DNA from: Prorocentrum cordatum
Taxonomy: Eukaryota > Sar > Dinophyceae > Prorocentrales > Prorocentraceae
Reading direction: 5' to 3'
DNA: 64,000 bases
Assembly (NCBI GenBank): GCA_963575745.1
Contig: CAUYUJ010016476.1
Location: 1 to 64,000, forward strand
The stretch's first letter is position 1, and every line of letters starts with the position of its first letter. Under the pieces are notes generated by a model, which was not told the DNA's origin, made no database searches, and saw only the letters and a list, made by a program, of their open reading frames with translations. This document shows positions 40,964-51,019 of this stretch, one piece after another. Both the position numbers and the translations under genes were made by a program.

Positions 40964-41189
40964 GATCAGCTCACGCGTCTCTTCTGCGGACACCGTCGGC
41001 AGCGCCCGACCATGGTCCGTGGGTGTATTCCGTCGACGACCACGAGTTTACTTCTTGGGGCCGTGCAGACGGGCAGCACGAGCTGCCCACGTCATGCACA
41101 AATCTGCCTAGCAGGTGCAAGCCCGTTCTTCTTCACCTTACAGTTTGACTTTGCGCGATATCGCGCGTCCTGCGTTTGCCAAAGAAAAA

Positions 41190-41208
41190 AAGACGGGGCA
41201 TTGGTGCG
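41190..41208 (+). repeat. Right 19-bp target-site duplication of the retrogene
   Basis: Identical to 39655-39673; preceded by the A tail, so the exact border within the A run is ambiguous by about one base. Confidence 0.92.
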
Positions 41209-41700
41209 AGTCAGAATTGAAGTTGCAGCTAAATGTTTACACCGTTCGGGCCATGTGCTGAAACGGCCCCACCGAAATCAACAACTTATGTGCGTCGAGA
41301 TGAGTCTTTAGTTAGGGAATGTGTGATGATCAAATTGTGTGCGTTCCCTGGCGTTCCCTGCGCGATGCGTGATGAACGATTTCAAGACCACTGGAAGTTC
41401 ACTCGATGCCAGTAAGTTTCAACGCAAAAGGCCGAGGCTTATGTTCACATCGAAGACGCTTACGGCGAACCACCGCCACCCACCGCCCTTGTCCAAATAT
41501 TAATCCGAACTACCTATTCACATCTATAGGTGAATATGTAAACACATATATGTATACAACAGATTGATGTATAAGTATGTCGATGCGTGCATCTATCTAT
41601 GTATAGATGTAAATGTGTATGTATGCATGCATATAAACGTACACACTACATCGATGTATATCCATATATACACACATGTATCAGAATGCGGGGGCCCGAA
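41209..41700. other. Region without a recognised gene; ATG/TAT-rich microsatellite-like part
   Basis: 41520-41690 is unusually AT-rich for this window, with TATGTATA and ATGTAT words of no fixed period. No gene seen. Confidence 0.45.
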
Positions 41701-41744
41701 CGGTCTTACACGATCCCTGCGCGCGCGTGGCGGAGGAGGGACAT

Positions 41745-41945
41745 CGACGCTGGGAGGGCACGTTGGGAGGGCACGTTGGGAGGATGCGCGGCGAGGGCAC
41801 GCTGGGAGGGCACGTTGGGGGGGCACGCTGGGAGGGCACGCTGGGAGGGCGCACTGGGAGGGCGCGCTGGGAAGGCGCGCCAGGAGGGCACGCTGGGAGG
41901 GCGTGCTGGGAGGGCTCGCTGGTAGGGCGCACCAGGGAGGCTGAC
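41745..41945. repeat. Minisatellite GGCACGCTGGGAG
   Basis: About fifteen imperfect 13-10 base units of GGGAGGGCACGCT / GGGAGGGCGC. Low complexity. Confidence 0.85.
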
Positions 41946-42082
41946 TGCCTGAAGAAACGCCTGGTCGTAGTTCCGCTTCCCCGTCCCCGCTCCGCTTCCC
42001 CCTCCATATCCTCTCCCTCCTGGTCCCCTCACTCTTTGTCCGCAATGATTCGTATGTAATGTCGGAGTGGTGTCCCCCCCCC

Positions 42083-42182
42083 NNNNNNNNNNNNNNNNNN
42101 NNNNNNNNNNNNNNNNNNNNNNNNNNNNNNNNNNNNNNNNNNNNNNNNNNNNNNNNNNNNNNNNNNNNNNNNNNNNNNNNNN
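42083..42182. other. Assembly gap (100 N)
   Basis: Exactly 100 N, the usual filler for a gap of unknown size. Order and distance across it are not established by sequence. Confidence 0.99.
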
Positions 42183-42324
42183 ACACCGTGCCGGCGGGCG
42201 TGCTGGTGGCCATGCTGCTCGTTATGGTGGCGGTCGTGCGGGGGATGGTGCTTGTGGGCGGTGGTGCTAGTGGGCGGTGGCGCTGGCGGTCACGCTGGCG
42301 GCGTGCTTGTTGTCGTGCTGGTGG

Positions 42325-43230
42325 TCGTGGGGCCAACGTGGGCGTGGGTTTTCATCAGGAGTGAGCATGTAAGGCAGCCCACAGCCACCCGACGGGCCCA
42401 AACAATTTTTGGTTCACGTCGACGGCTGTTTTTTCGCACCGGGCCTCCTGGGCGTCTGGCGCCCTCCGGGCACGCCGGCGCCCTCAGGGCTGCGTGGGTG
42501 TGTGTTTTCGTAAGGCGTGAACATGTCCGGAAGCGCAGAGCCACCCGACGTGCCGAATCAATTTTTGCTTCACGTCGACGGGCATTATTTTTTTCGGGGC
42601 CTCGGATGGGGGGCTTCTGGCGCCCTCCGGGCACGCGGGCGCCGAGGGGCTGCCGTGTGTGTGTGTGTGTGTGTGTGGTGTGTGTGTGTGTGTGTGTGCG
42701 TGTGTGTATGTATGTATGTATGTGTGTGTGTGTCTGTTCGTGCGTGTGGGTGTGTGTATGTGTGTTTGTCTGTTTGTGTGTTTGTGCGTTCGTGTGTGTG
42801 CGTGTGTTTTCGTACGGAATCAGCATGTGCGCGGGCGCAAAACCACCCGACGGGTTGAACCAACCAATTTTTGGTTTACGTCGACGGCTGTTTTTTCTTT
42901 TTCGGGCCCCAGATGGGGGCTTCTGGCGTTTCGGGCACGCCGTGCCGAGAGGCTGTCGTGGCTGTGGGTTTTCGTAAGGAAGAAGCATGTCCTGGGGCGC
43001 GGAGCCACCCCACGCGCTGAACAAATTTTGGTTTACGTCGACGGCTGCTTTGTCTGTTCGGCCCCAAGATGGGGTGCGTCTGGCGCTCTCTGGGCACGCT
43101 GGCGCCGAAGGGCCGTCGAGGGTGTGAGTTTTCCTAAGGATGGAGCATATCCCGGGGCGCGGAGCCACCCCTCGGGCGAAGCCAATTTTGGTTCACGCCG
43201 ACGGCTTCGTTTTTGAGAGCGGGACCGGCC
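42325..43230. repeat. Tandem repeat of about 159 bp, five or more units, with a GT expansion
   Basis: Each unit has TTTTCGTAAGG(A/C)GTGAACATGTC, GCCACCCGACG, AATTTTTGGTTTACGTCGAC, GGCTGTTTTTTC, and CTTCTGGCGCCCTCCGGGCA. The GTCGACGGC marker falls at about 42418, 42576, 42879, 43038 and 43199. The wide 42576-42879 step contains a GT/TATG tract (42653-42810). Minus frames stay open across units (PSGG-type words), but stop-free length is explained by the repeat. Confidence 0.85.
42653..42812. repeat. GT microsatellite with TATG interruptions
   Basis: (GT)n with TGTATGTATG and TGCGTG variants, located inside one unit of the 159-bp array. Confidence 0.9.
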
Positions 43231-43416
43231 GGCCGGCCAACGCGCGGAGTTTTTTTCCGAACGTGGGCGTCGCGCGTCCCCTCGCGCGGCGCAGCGCTAT
43301 TCGCGTGGGCACCTAATTGGGCGTCGGCGTGCACGTCGCGGCGGCCGTGGCCGCGGGGAAGGTCAGCCGGCAGATGAGTTTGCTGTATTCACACTTCTCC
43401 GTTTGCTCCGTGTAGT

Positions 43417-43845
43417 TCATGAAGCGCGGTTCATGTCTCCGACAGAGAACGGCACGTCTTGTAAGGGCGGTCGACCCACTACGCTGCATTCGCGACAGAC
43501 GCTGTCATGCGTCCTGTCGCGGTCGCAAGCGAAGGCTTCCCTTGGCAAGGAAAGCCCACAACGAACGCAAGTGACCTGTAGTCGGCGTCGGGACATGCCG
43601 GAAGTCTGCGGGGCAGCGGCGGTGCAAGTGATGCACGCGCGGGTGGCTCGGTGGCGTTGGCGGACTGCGAAGTGCAGCCGCGGGACGTCCTGGTGGCAGC
43701 GCGTGCAATGTAACGTATCTGCGCTGGGACGTCCGCGAGAGGCCGGCCTCTTGCGCACGGCGGGGGAGTCGCCCGTCATGATCCCAATCGGCGTATGCCG
43801 AGGCGGAGCAGCAGCGGAATCCTGGAGCCAAGGGCTACGGGACAT
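43417..43845 (-). CDS. Small protein with two zinc-ribbon repeats
   Basis: 142 codons from ATG 43845 (MSRSPWLQDSAAAPPRHTPI) to the stop at 43417-43419. Two similar Cys4 modules follow each other: CTRCHQDVPRLHF ... ACITC (about residues 48-75) and CVRCGLSLPREAF ... VCREC (about 94-121). The CxxC-x(8-10)-hydrophobic/Phe-x(n)-CxxC plan resembles the Stc1-type zinc finger. That name is from pattern only. No introns are needed. It could also be an exon of a larger gene. Right-hand neighbours are decamer minisatellites; the 159-bp array lies on the other side. Function unknown; RNA- or protein-binding is typical for such ribbons. Confidence 0.5.
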   Translation of the reverse strand: MSRSPWLQDSAAAPPRHTPIGIMTGDSPAVRKRPASRGRPSADTLHCTRCHQDVPRLHFAVRQRHRATRACITCTAAAPQTSGMSRRRLQVTCVRCGLSLPREAFACDRDRTHDSVCRECSVVGRPPLQDVPFSVGDMNRAS

Positions 43846-43914
43846 CAATAGAGCCTGGCGCGGCCGAGGTGTGTACGTCGTCGCTGTTAGTGCGGGCCTT
43901 GGCGTTTGGAGGCC

Positions 43915-44335
43915 TCATGGGTAGCTTCTCGGCGATCTCCTGGGGGTCTCTTGGGGCCTTGGGGGCCTCTGGTGAGCGTGTTCGGGGTATCCTGGAGCGG
44001 GAGGGCCGAAATGTCGGCTCGGATCCTGTCGTGGGGCCTTTCTTGGAACCGTCTTGAGGGTCCCTGGAGCCGTCTTAGAAGCCTCTTGGGCCGTCTTGGG
44101 GCTGTCTTGGGGCCGTCTTGAAGGTGTCTTAAGCCGTCTGGGGGCAATCTTGGAGTCCCCATGCGGCCGTTTTGGAGAGGCGGGTGTGGCAAACGCGTAA
44201 ATCCAAGAATCGTCGAAGACCATTGGAAATCAATGAATTTTGCCTGTTGGGGATCTCTTGGGAAGGCTCTCGGAGGCCTCTTGGGGCGTCTTGGAGGCCT
44301 CGTGGGCCTTCGTAGGAGCAACTGGGGCATCATAG
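43915..44335 (+). repeat. Decamer minisatellite
   Basis: CCTCTTGGGGCC/CCGTCTTGGGG units at 43935-44160 and again at 44255-44330, separated by about 90 bases of unique sequence. Confidence 0.7.
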
Positions 44336-44483
44336 AGCGGAATGTGGGCCGGTCGGACCAGCTTGGGGGTAATTTCGGGCATTGTCGGAGCTGTCGTGAG
44401 CCCGTTCAGAGCTCTTCCGGGGGGGCGAATTAGGTGACGCCCATCCGGGGGGGGGTTCCCTTATATTTTGATAGGGAAAAGGA

Positions 44484-44484
<1 letters not shown>

Positions 44485-44520
<36 letters not shown>
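44485..44520. repeat. TA microsatellite
   Basis: (TA)n of about 16 repeats. Confidence 0.95.
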
Positions 44521-44522
<2 letters not shown>

Positions 44523-44689
44523 GGGGGAAGATGCTCCCTGGCCGCGCCCAGGGGCCTCCGCGGGGCATGGGAGGACCGAGGCCCCCGAAGGCCTTCACGA
44601 GGCGTCCACGAGGCCTCTGGCCGTCCTAAGAAGCCTCCAAGGAGCCCCCACAGGCTCTTGGACCATGCAAGTTCCTTCAGAAGGCCCAT

Positions 44690-45150
44690 GAGGCCCCCAA
44701 ACCGTCCCAAGATGGCTCCAAGATGGTGCCCCAAAGGGCCCCGGGAGGTTGAAATTGTCCCATTCCGTGCGAAAGACGTGCATTGTCAGTATCTACAAGT
44801 GGCGGGCTGCCCCAGCGTGTGCCACGACCCCAGACGCCGCTAAGACCGCCCCAAAATAGACCAAGAAGCCCCCGAGAGAGCCCGAAGACGGCCCAAGAGG
44901 GCGGCCCAGGACGGCTCTTGGAAGCCCCAAGTAGGCCCCCAGACACCGCAGACGCCGCCCAAACCGTCCCAAGAGAACCCGAAGACTGCCCAAGAGGGTC
45001 CCCTACGACCGCCCAGGACGGTCCAGGAGGGCCCTTGCAAACCTCCAGGGGAGCCCGAAGGAGGCCCGCAGACACCCCCAAGAGTTCTTTAGGACGCGCG
45101 CAGCTCCCGAAGACGGCAGAGGACAGCCCCAGGGCAGCCTCAGGGGCCTT
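44690..45150 (-). repeat. Decamer minisatellite, reverse orientation
   Basis: CCCAAGAGGG, CCCGAAGACGGCCCAAGA and similar words, the reverse complement of the 2-kb block. Together with 43915-44335 it forms a loose inverted pair around 44340-44690. Confidence 0.7.
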
Positions 45151-45152
45151 CT

Positions 45153-45778
45153 AACAGGGAGGAGGAGGAGGAGGAGGAGGAGTAGTAGGAGGAGGAGGAG
45201 GAGGACGGAGGAGGAGGAGGAGGAGGAGGGGAGGAGGCGGAGGAGGAATAGGAGGAGGGAGGAGGAGGAAGGAGGAGGAGGAGGAGGAGAGGAGGAGGAG
45301 GAGGAGGAGTAGGAGGAGGAGGAGGAGGAGGAGGAAGAGGAGGAGGAGGAGGGAAGTAGGAGGGGGAGGGGAGGAGGAGGAGGAGGAGGAGGAGGAGGAG
45401 GAGGAGAGGAGGAGGAGGAGGAGGAGGAGGCAGGAGTAGGAGGAGGAGGAGGAGGAGGAGGAGGAAGAGGAGGAGGAGGAGGAGGGGAAAGTAGGAGGGG
45501 GAGGGGAGGAGTAGGAGGAGGCGGAGGAGGAGGAGGAGGAGGAGGAGGAGGAGGAGGGAGAGGAGCAGGAGCAGGAGCAGGAGCAGGAGGAGGAGGAGGA
45601 CGAGGAGGACGAGGAGGAGGAGCAGGAGGAGGAGGAGGAGGAGGAGGAGGAGGAGGAGGAGGAGCCGGACGGAGGGCGGAGGAGGAGGAGCAGCAGGAGC
45701 AAGAGGAGGAGGAGGAGGAGGTGAAGGAGGAGGAGGAGCGGGAGCAGGAGGAGGAGGAGGAGGAGCAGGAGGAGATTC
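45153..45778. repeat. GGA/GAG purine tract
   Basis: More than 600 bases of near-pure purine on the plus strand, with GAGCAG runs at 45555-45590 and 45690-45770. Minus-strand Pro, Ser or Leu frames of up to about 400 codons are artefacts of this tract. Confidence 0.9.
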
Positions 45779-46004
45779 CAACATCGCTCAAAGATGCCCC
45801 AAGAGGCCAACCCAAGAGAGCCCCAACGGGGGGCCCAAGACGCCCACGGCCAGAGAGTCTTCCAGAACGGCTCCAGGTCCTGTGCCCAAGCATGGCCCCA
45901 ACTCTGCCACAGGTGCCCCAGAGGCGCCCCTCGGAGGACAGAAGACGCTCCCCCAGGTGGACGACGATCCCGGCATCGTCGATCCTCGAACCTCGAATGC
46001 CCGA

Positions 46005-46008
46005 CGAA

Positions 46009-46080
<72 letters not shown>

Positions 46081-46138
46081 AACAACGTAGGCGACGACGA
46101 CGACGACGTAGGCGTCGACGACGACGACGACGACGAGG
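46005..46138. repeat. GAC microsatellite
   Basis: (GAC)n of about 25 repeats with two GTAGGC interruptions. Confidence 0.95.
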
Positions 46139-46139
46139 A

Positions 46140-46905
46140 CCACAACGCCGCCCCCTGGAGGAAGTCTTTCCCTGGATCCCCTCAGCTCCGAGAAATCCAC
46201 TCGCAACGAGGCCCCAGGCACCTCGCTAGCCCTGGCTACGGTAGATTCGTGTGGCGATGGCGCGCCAGCGACGCTGGCGAAAGCGTTCAAGGTTGAGTTC
46301 CGCACGAAAGAGTGACGCGGACGCACCGAGGACACGGTAACGCCACAAGACCCGACGGGATTCAACTTTGAACCATCGGGGCCACGATCGGTTCAAGGTT
46401 GGACGATCGCGTCGGCGTCAACAACCCTCGCGCTCGCCGACGCCGCGCGAACCTACCGTACGGGGTCCGGGGCCCCAGCGCCTCCACAGTCGAGACCCGC
46501 ATGAAAAGGATGGGCGACATTCCCAGGGGTATCCTTGCATGCCTGCCCCTTCGCCCCATCCTCAGCGACTTCTGCTGGCCGCGCCCCGCTCGACGGGCTC
46601 CGAGACAGCCCGGCCTCGCGCGCGCGCGCGCCCGCGCTCCTCCGACAGGCCCTCGCCAGCTCGCCAGCTCCTCCTCCTCCTCCTCCTCCTCCGCCTCCTC
46701 CTCCTCCTCCTCCTCCTCGTCCCGCGCGATCGCCAGCTCGCCGGGCCCCCGCCTCCTTCGGCAGGCCAAGGTGGGGCGTGCGGACGCGGGGCGGGCGCCT
46801 CGCGCGGGCGCCTCGCGCGGGCGCCTCGCGCGGGCGCGCGCCGCGGGGGGCAGGCGCGCCGCGCGGCCGGCGCCGCGGCCGCCGTGGCTTCGGGGCCGGC
46901 TTTGG
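46140..46905. other. GC-rich region without a recognised gene
   Basis: Contains a CTC tract (46670-46720) and a GCGCGGGCGCCTC triplication (46790-46840). Open frames on both strands are Arg/Ala/Pro-rich and unsupported. Confidence 0.4.
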
Positions 46906-47087
46906 GGCCAGCAATAAGGCGGGCCTGTCCCTCTACAGGGGGAGAATTCAAGAATAGGAGAATCATGTCCAGGGACGATTTGTGTAGTGTGTTGTTTTTT
47001 CGAATATGTTTTGAGTATTATTCCGCTGTTTGCTTTTTTTTCCTCCGAATTTGCCTGTAGGGGGACACGCCCGACCTGAGGCCAGCA
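46906..47087. mobile_element. MITE family A, copy 6, with 8-bp target duplication
   Basis: The element at 46914-47079 is flanked by GGCCAGCA (46906-46913 and 47080-47087). Ends GGCGGGCCTGTCCCTCTACA and TGTAGGGGGACACGCCCGAC. Confidence 0.85.
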
Positions 47088-47117
47088 GGGATGGAGCACA
47101 GTCAACGAGGGGACAAT

Positions 47118-47240
47118 TTTCCACCACCACTACCATACGTAGGACGGGGGAGAATGGAGGCCGGGGAGGTCCTCCTCCTCCTCCTCCTCCTCCTCCTCCT
47201 CCTCCTCCGTCTGCTACCTATGGTAGTGGTGGTGGAACAT
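47118..47240. mobile_element. Small foldback element with perfect 18-bp arms
   Basis: TTCCACCACCACTACCAT (47118-47135) and ATGGTAGTGGTGGTGGAA (47219-47236) are exact inverted repeats. A CTC tract lies between them. Confidence 0.7.
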
Positions 47241-47364
47241 CGGCCCATCAGTCGACCCGCACCGTAAGGATGGGCAACCTTCCCAAGGGTGCCCACCCGC
47301 AGGCTGTCGTCGTGCAGGGGTGTCGTGGCGCAGGTGACAGCCGTCGACGGCCACCGCGCCGATC

Positions 47365-47512
47365 TCCTCGTGAAGAAGGCCTTCTCAGAAGACGGCGGGA
47401 CTTGTCAGAAGCGCTCAGAAGTTTTCGGTGTCTTCGGGGAAGGCTCAGAACACTTCTCATGAGGCCGGGGGACGTCCGAACCTTCTGAAAAGGCCTGCGC
47501 CTTCTCGTTTCC
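47365..47512. mobile_element. Foldback family H, copy 2
   Basis: AGAAGGCCTTCTCAGAAGAC at left and CCTTCTGAAAAGGCCTGCGC at right are inverted. The middle GTCTTCGGGGAAGGCTCAGA matches 20255-20402. Confidence 0.65.
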
Positions 47513-47514
47513 CC

Positions 47515-48660
47515 CCCCCCCCTCGCTCGCCGCCGAGCCCAGCCAGGTCCCCGATCGCAGCAGGGTCCAAGAGGGGGGAGCGGAGCGGGGGGGACGCGCC
47601 GAGCCTCTTGAGGCGCCCGCTCGTGCTGCCGATCGGCCGAAAGCTCAGTGCCCCCTCTCGCAGTGGAGACCCACGCCGTGAAGCACCCTGCTCGCCTCCG
47701 GGGTGCGCGGGGGCTCTCTCGGGTGCGGATGGTCTGGAGAGCGTGACGTTCCCACACCAGAAGTCAACGGGCGTCCTGGGGTCTCAGGGTTGGGTTTCTT
47801 TGTGGAAGGGTTCTTGTGGTCGGGCTCCCAGTGCATGCTGCAACATCGAAAGTGGATCGGAGACAACGCCCCCTCAGCCGACAAAGTGCAGGAAGGATTC
47901 CGAGCAGCTAGGCCATGTAGGATCGGATGTGTTTGCTTCAGGACCTCCAGTCCTGCTGTGCAATCGTCGTGCACTTGCTGCAGCAGTCTCCTACTGCTTG
48001 CGTCACCGCATCCTGAAGCTTGCGGAACTGGGAATGCCAAGGACTTTGAAGGGGGGGCACCCTGTCCCAAGAAGCCAGAAACGCGTGAACCCGCGAAAGC
48101 AAGCCCGAGGCATCCCCTTGGTTCGCAGAGACGAGAGCAGGTGGCGCAAGCAAGTGATCAACCATGCCTTGCCCAAATTGGCGTAGCGCCGTCGCCGAAG
48201 ACGTGATGCACCCGTCCAGAGAGAGGGCTCCAACACCTGAGCGTGCCCGCTGGCGGCACGCGAGAAAGGCCGCCGCCTCCGGTCACTGTGGCATCTCGCG
48301 TGAGGCACGTTTCTTTTTGTCGATCCTACATGCTCCTCAGGACGTGCATGGAGGTTACCAACTTGAAACACATCCCTATCTCTATGGCATCACCCTACCT
48401 TGGTGACGATCTTAAGGATTCCCGCGGTTTCTAAGGGAATGTCCCTAAGATTGTCATCGCCTTGGGCTTGCCGATCTCAGGGATAGGGGGGATACGTTCG
48501 AGGCTGGTTAGGAGGGCCCGTGGCCGACACGAGCGACAGGGGATCCTTGGGGACGGGGGCCCCGGACCCGGGGGCTTGCCGCAGGGCCAGGCCTCGTCTT
48601 GAGCCGTCTCCCGACCGCCCCGAGGCCCGCGGAGTGCCCCTGAGCCCAGCACAAGCCCCT
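47515..48660. other. Non-repetitive region, possible minus-strand coding remnant
   Basis: The stretch has ordinary composition. On the minus strand 47938-48165 reads MVDHLLAPPALVSANQGDAS, then GLLSRVHAFLASWDRVPPLQ, which looks protein-like, but no family is recognised. The frame continues only in pieces, and the plus strand is also open across 47428-48186. I cannot decide which, if either, is coding. Confidence 0.25.
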
Positions 48661-48689
48661 CTCCTTCTGGGACCCACTCCTCCTCCTCC

Positions 48690-48800
48690 CTCTCTTCCTC
48701 CTCCTCCTCTTCATCCTCCTGCTCCTCCTCCTCCGCCTCCTCCTCCTCCTTCTCCTCCCTCCTCCTTTTCCTCCTTTTCCTCCTCCTCCTCCTCCTCGGC
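48690..48800. repeat. CTC pyrimidine tract
   Basis: CTCCTC triplets on the plus strand. Confidence 0.85.
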
Positions 48801-48804
48801 ATGA

Positions 48805-49000
48805 GCTAGTTTCGCCGGCGCTGGTTTCGCTGGCGCTGGTTTCGCCCCGCTGATTTCGCCGACGGCTGGTTCCGCCGGCGCTTGCTAAGGCGGCGCTGGT
48901 TTCGCCCCGCTGATTTCGCACCGCTGGTTTCGCCGGCGGCTCGTTTCGCCTGCGCTGGTTTCGCTGGCGCTGGTTTTGCCGTCGTCGCCGTCGCCGTCGG
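48805..49000. repeat. Minisatellite GCTGGTTTCGCCG, first block
   Basis: Units of 12-15 bases (GGCGCTGGTTTCGCC, GACGGCTGGTTTCGCC). A related block is at 49467-49650. Confidence 0.8.
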
Positions 49001-49059
49001 CGTCGTCGTCGTCGTCGTCGTCGTCGTCCGTCGCCGTCGAGCGGCGTGCGTCGGACCCG

Positions 49060-49467
49060 AAGCGGGCGGGCTGTTGTCGGGCGGGCGGAACTTAACGGGC
49101 GGCCTTAACGGGCGGTCGGGTCGGGGTTCGGGCGGGACCCACCCTAAACGGGCGGGTCGGGTCGGGCGGGGGACCCTAGCGGTCGGGTAGGGTCGGGGGC
49201 GGGCGGGGTGACCCTGACGGGCGGGTCGGGTCGGGCGGGCGGGACATTAAAAGTGTGGGGCCCGCTCGACCGAGCACGCGCGGTCGGGTCGGGCGGGCGG
49301 ACCCTGGCGGGTGGGTCGGGTCGGGGCGGGCGGACCTTAACGGGCGGGTCGGGTCGGGCGGGCGGGACATCAAAGTGTGGGGCCTGATCGACCGAGCACG
49401 CGCGAATTCTAACGGGCGGGTCGGATCGGGCGGGCGGACCCTAGCGGGCGGGTCGGATCGGGCAGTT
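49060..49467. repeat. Minisatellite GGGCGGGTCGGGTC
   Basis: Imperfect units of about 14-27 bases (GGGCGGGTCGGGTCGGGCGG, GACCCTAGCG). One longer unit, GTGTGGGGCC...CGACCGAGCACGCGC, is duplicated at 49254 and 49376. Confidence 0.85.
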
Positions 49468-49650
49468 TCGCCGACGGTTGGTTTCGCCGACGGCAGCTAG
49501 TTTCGCTGACGGCGGCTGGTTTCGCCGAGGGCGGCTGGTTTCGCCGACGGAAGTTGGTTTCGCAGACGGCAGTTGGGTTGGTTTCGCCGGGCGGCGAAAC
49601 CAGCCGGGCGAAACCAACTGGGTGAAACCAAGGGTTGGCGAAACCAGCTG
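49467..49650. repeat. Minisatellite GCTGGTTTCGCCG, second block
   Basis: GACGGCGGCTGGTTTCGCCG-like units. The last part turns into the reverse complement (GGCGAAACCAGC), so the block can fold back on itself around 49590-49600. Confidence 0.8.
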
Positions 49651-49684
49651 TGGCCCATTTCCTCCCCCTTGTTCCTGCTTTTTC

Positions 49685-49790
49685 TTCTGCTGCTCCTCCT
49701 CCTCCTCCTCCTCCTCCTCATCCTCCCCCTCCCCCTTTTCCTCTGCCTCCTGCTCCGCCTCCTTTTCCTATCCCTTCGCCCTCCCCGGAG
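49685..49790. repeat. CTC pyrimidine tract
   Basis: CTCCTC triplets directly upstream of the exon-like island at 49882; a possible polypyrimidine tract. Confidence 0.75.
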
Positions 49791-49881
49791 GCTGTGAGGA
49801 CTGCGAGGTTGCGAATCCATTTTTAGGACTGAACTCCTTCCCTCCCCGGGGACCCGCGCCACCTCCCGCCGAACTCCCGAG

Positions 49882-49993
49882 GGCGCCGCAAGACGTCCGC
49901 GCCCCGGCCGGCGGCGTCTCGCCGAGGCGCCCCATGGACGAGGCAACGAGGCAGTTCTTCCGGCGGCAGCAGCAGGAGGACCCGGAGAACCAG
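49882..49993 (+). CDS. Possible internal exon, unknown protein
   Basis: Between CCGAG|GGC and ACCAG|GCG (AG|G acceptor, GC donor as in the ArfGAP gene) the frame reads APQDVRAPAGGVSPRRPMDE, then ATRQFFRRQQQEDPENQ. This is a charged, helix-forming sequence with a leading Pro/Ala stretch. No partner exon or family identified. Confidence 0.35.
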
Positions 49994-50144
49994 GCGCTGG
50001 CTCCGCCTGCGGGCGCTCTAATGTCCTGGAGCATCGAAATTCGATATCCGAAGAAGAAACGAAATAATAATCATCCCAGTGCGACCCTACCTAGGAGTTG
50101 GAGCCCCTGGGAAAGCAGCATTAGTAGTATCGGTAAAGCTAAGC

Positions 50145-50325
50145 CAAAGCTAAGCTAAAGCTAAGCTAAATCTAAGCTAAGGCTAAGCTACAGCTAAGCT
50201 ACAGCTAAGCTAAAGCTAAGCTAAGCCTAAGCCTAAAGCTAAGCTAAAGCTAAAGCTAAGCTAAAGCTAAGCTAAGCGAAAGCTAAGCTAAAGCTAAAGC
50301 TAAAGCTAAAGCTAAAGCTAAGCTA
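50145..50325. repeat. Minisatellite AAGCTA / AGCTAAGCTA
   Basis: About thirty units of AAGCTA and AGCTA in irregular order. AGCT is palindromic, so both strands look alike. Confidence 0.9.
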
Positions 50326-50439
50326 GGGGGCGCAACTGGGGGAACCGCGGGGCGGGGACTGGGGGAACCGCCCGGGGCGGCCTACACTGCTGGGCCCCTT
50401 TAAGCAAACAAAGTAAAAACCCCCTAGGCAGAGCCTAGG

Positions 50440-50660
50440 TGGGGAATGAGAAGACGAAGAAGAATAAGTAGAAGAAGACGAATACTAATAGTATTAATAA
50501 TAGTAGTAGTAATAGTAGCAATACTAAGGATAACCTCATTAGGAATCACACTGATATTACTAAGAATTAAGCTAATATTCGTAATAATAATAGTAATAAT
50601 AATAAGAGGAAGAAGAATAAGAATAATAATAACAAGAAACGCAAAGAAACGCCGTAAGCA
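50440..50660. repeat. AT-rich AATAATA/AAGAAG tract
   Basis: AGAAGAATAAG followed by AATAGTAATA words, unusual for this GC-rich window. No gene. Confidence 0.6.
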
Positions 50661-50663
50661 TAA

Positions 50664-50806
50664 CTTGTGGCGTTCCCCTTGGATTTCTTGGATGGGCGCT
50701 GGGCCCCCCCGGCTGCGCCTCCAGCGCCGCCCCTGGCGCGCTCCGCGCGCCAGGAAGGGGGGCCCAGTACAGATCCAAGAAATCCGCGCGGAGCGCCACA
50801 ACGATG
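50664..50806. mobile_element. Foldback element family E, copy 2
   Basis: TTGTGGCGTTCCCCTTGGAT with TTCTTGGATG at the left and GATCCAAGAAATCCGCGCGG with AGCGCCACAA at the right. Central palindrome CTGGCGCGCTCCGCGCGCCAG. Same plan as 7876-8015. Confidence 0.8.
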
Positions 50807-51019
50807 TGTTTATGGCTTTGTTATTATTATTTTTCGTTGTCTTCTTTTTCTTCTTCTCCTTCTTCCAGAAATGGGCATGGAGAGAATAAGTACGAGGGCT
50901 AACAGCAAATCCTGTCCGTCTTGAGCAGGAAGCGTTGTCGGCCTCGCTGCGTACGCTGTCCATTCTAGACAGAAGGTCGCGTGCCCATGTTTGTCCGTAC
51001 CCATATCGGGCGTCCAAAG

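Larger units (their letters stand above)
39674..41189 (+). mobile_element. Retroposed mRNA (retrogene) carrying spliced-leader relics
   Basis: The insert runs from the first base of a spliced leader (39674) to a short A-rich tail (41181-41190, AAAGAAAAAA). It is enclosed by a perfect 19-bp direct repeat. Its contents follow an mRNA layout: leader, older truncated leader, 74-nt 5' UTR, intact intronless CDS, about 220-nt 3' UTR, tail. This is the structure expected from LINE-type target-primed reverse transcription of a trans-spliced message. Recycled cDNAs with leader relics are known in dinoflagellates. Confidence 0.92.

Noticed and set aside
42290-43168. 292-codon minus frame with repeated PSGG-like words
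   Set aside because: It spans the 159-bp satellite and the GT microsatellite; openness is due to repetition.
45003-46365. Minus-strand frames of about 380-400 codons (Ser, Pro or Leu rich)
   Set aside because: They lie over a GGA purine tract and carry no globular sequence.
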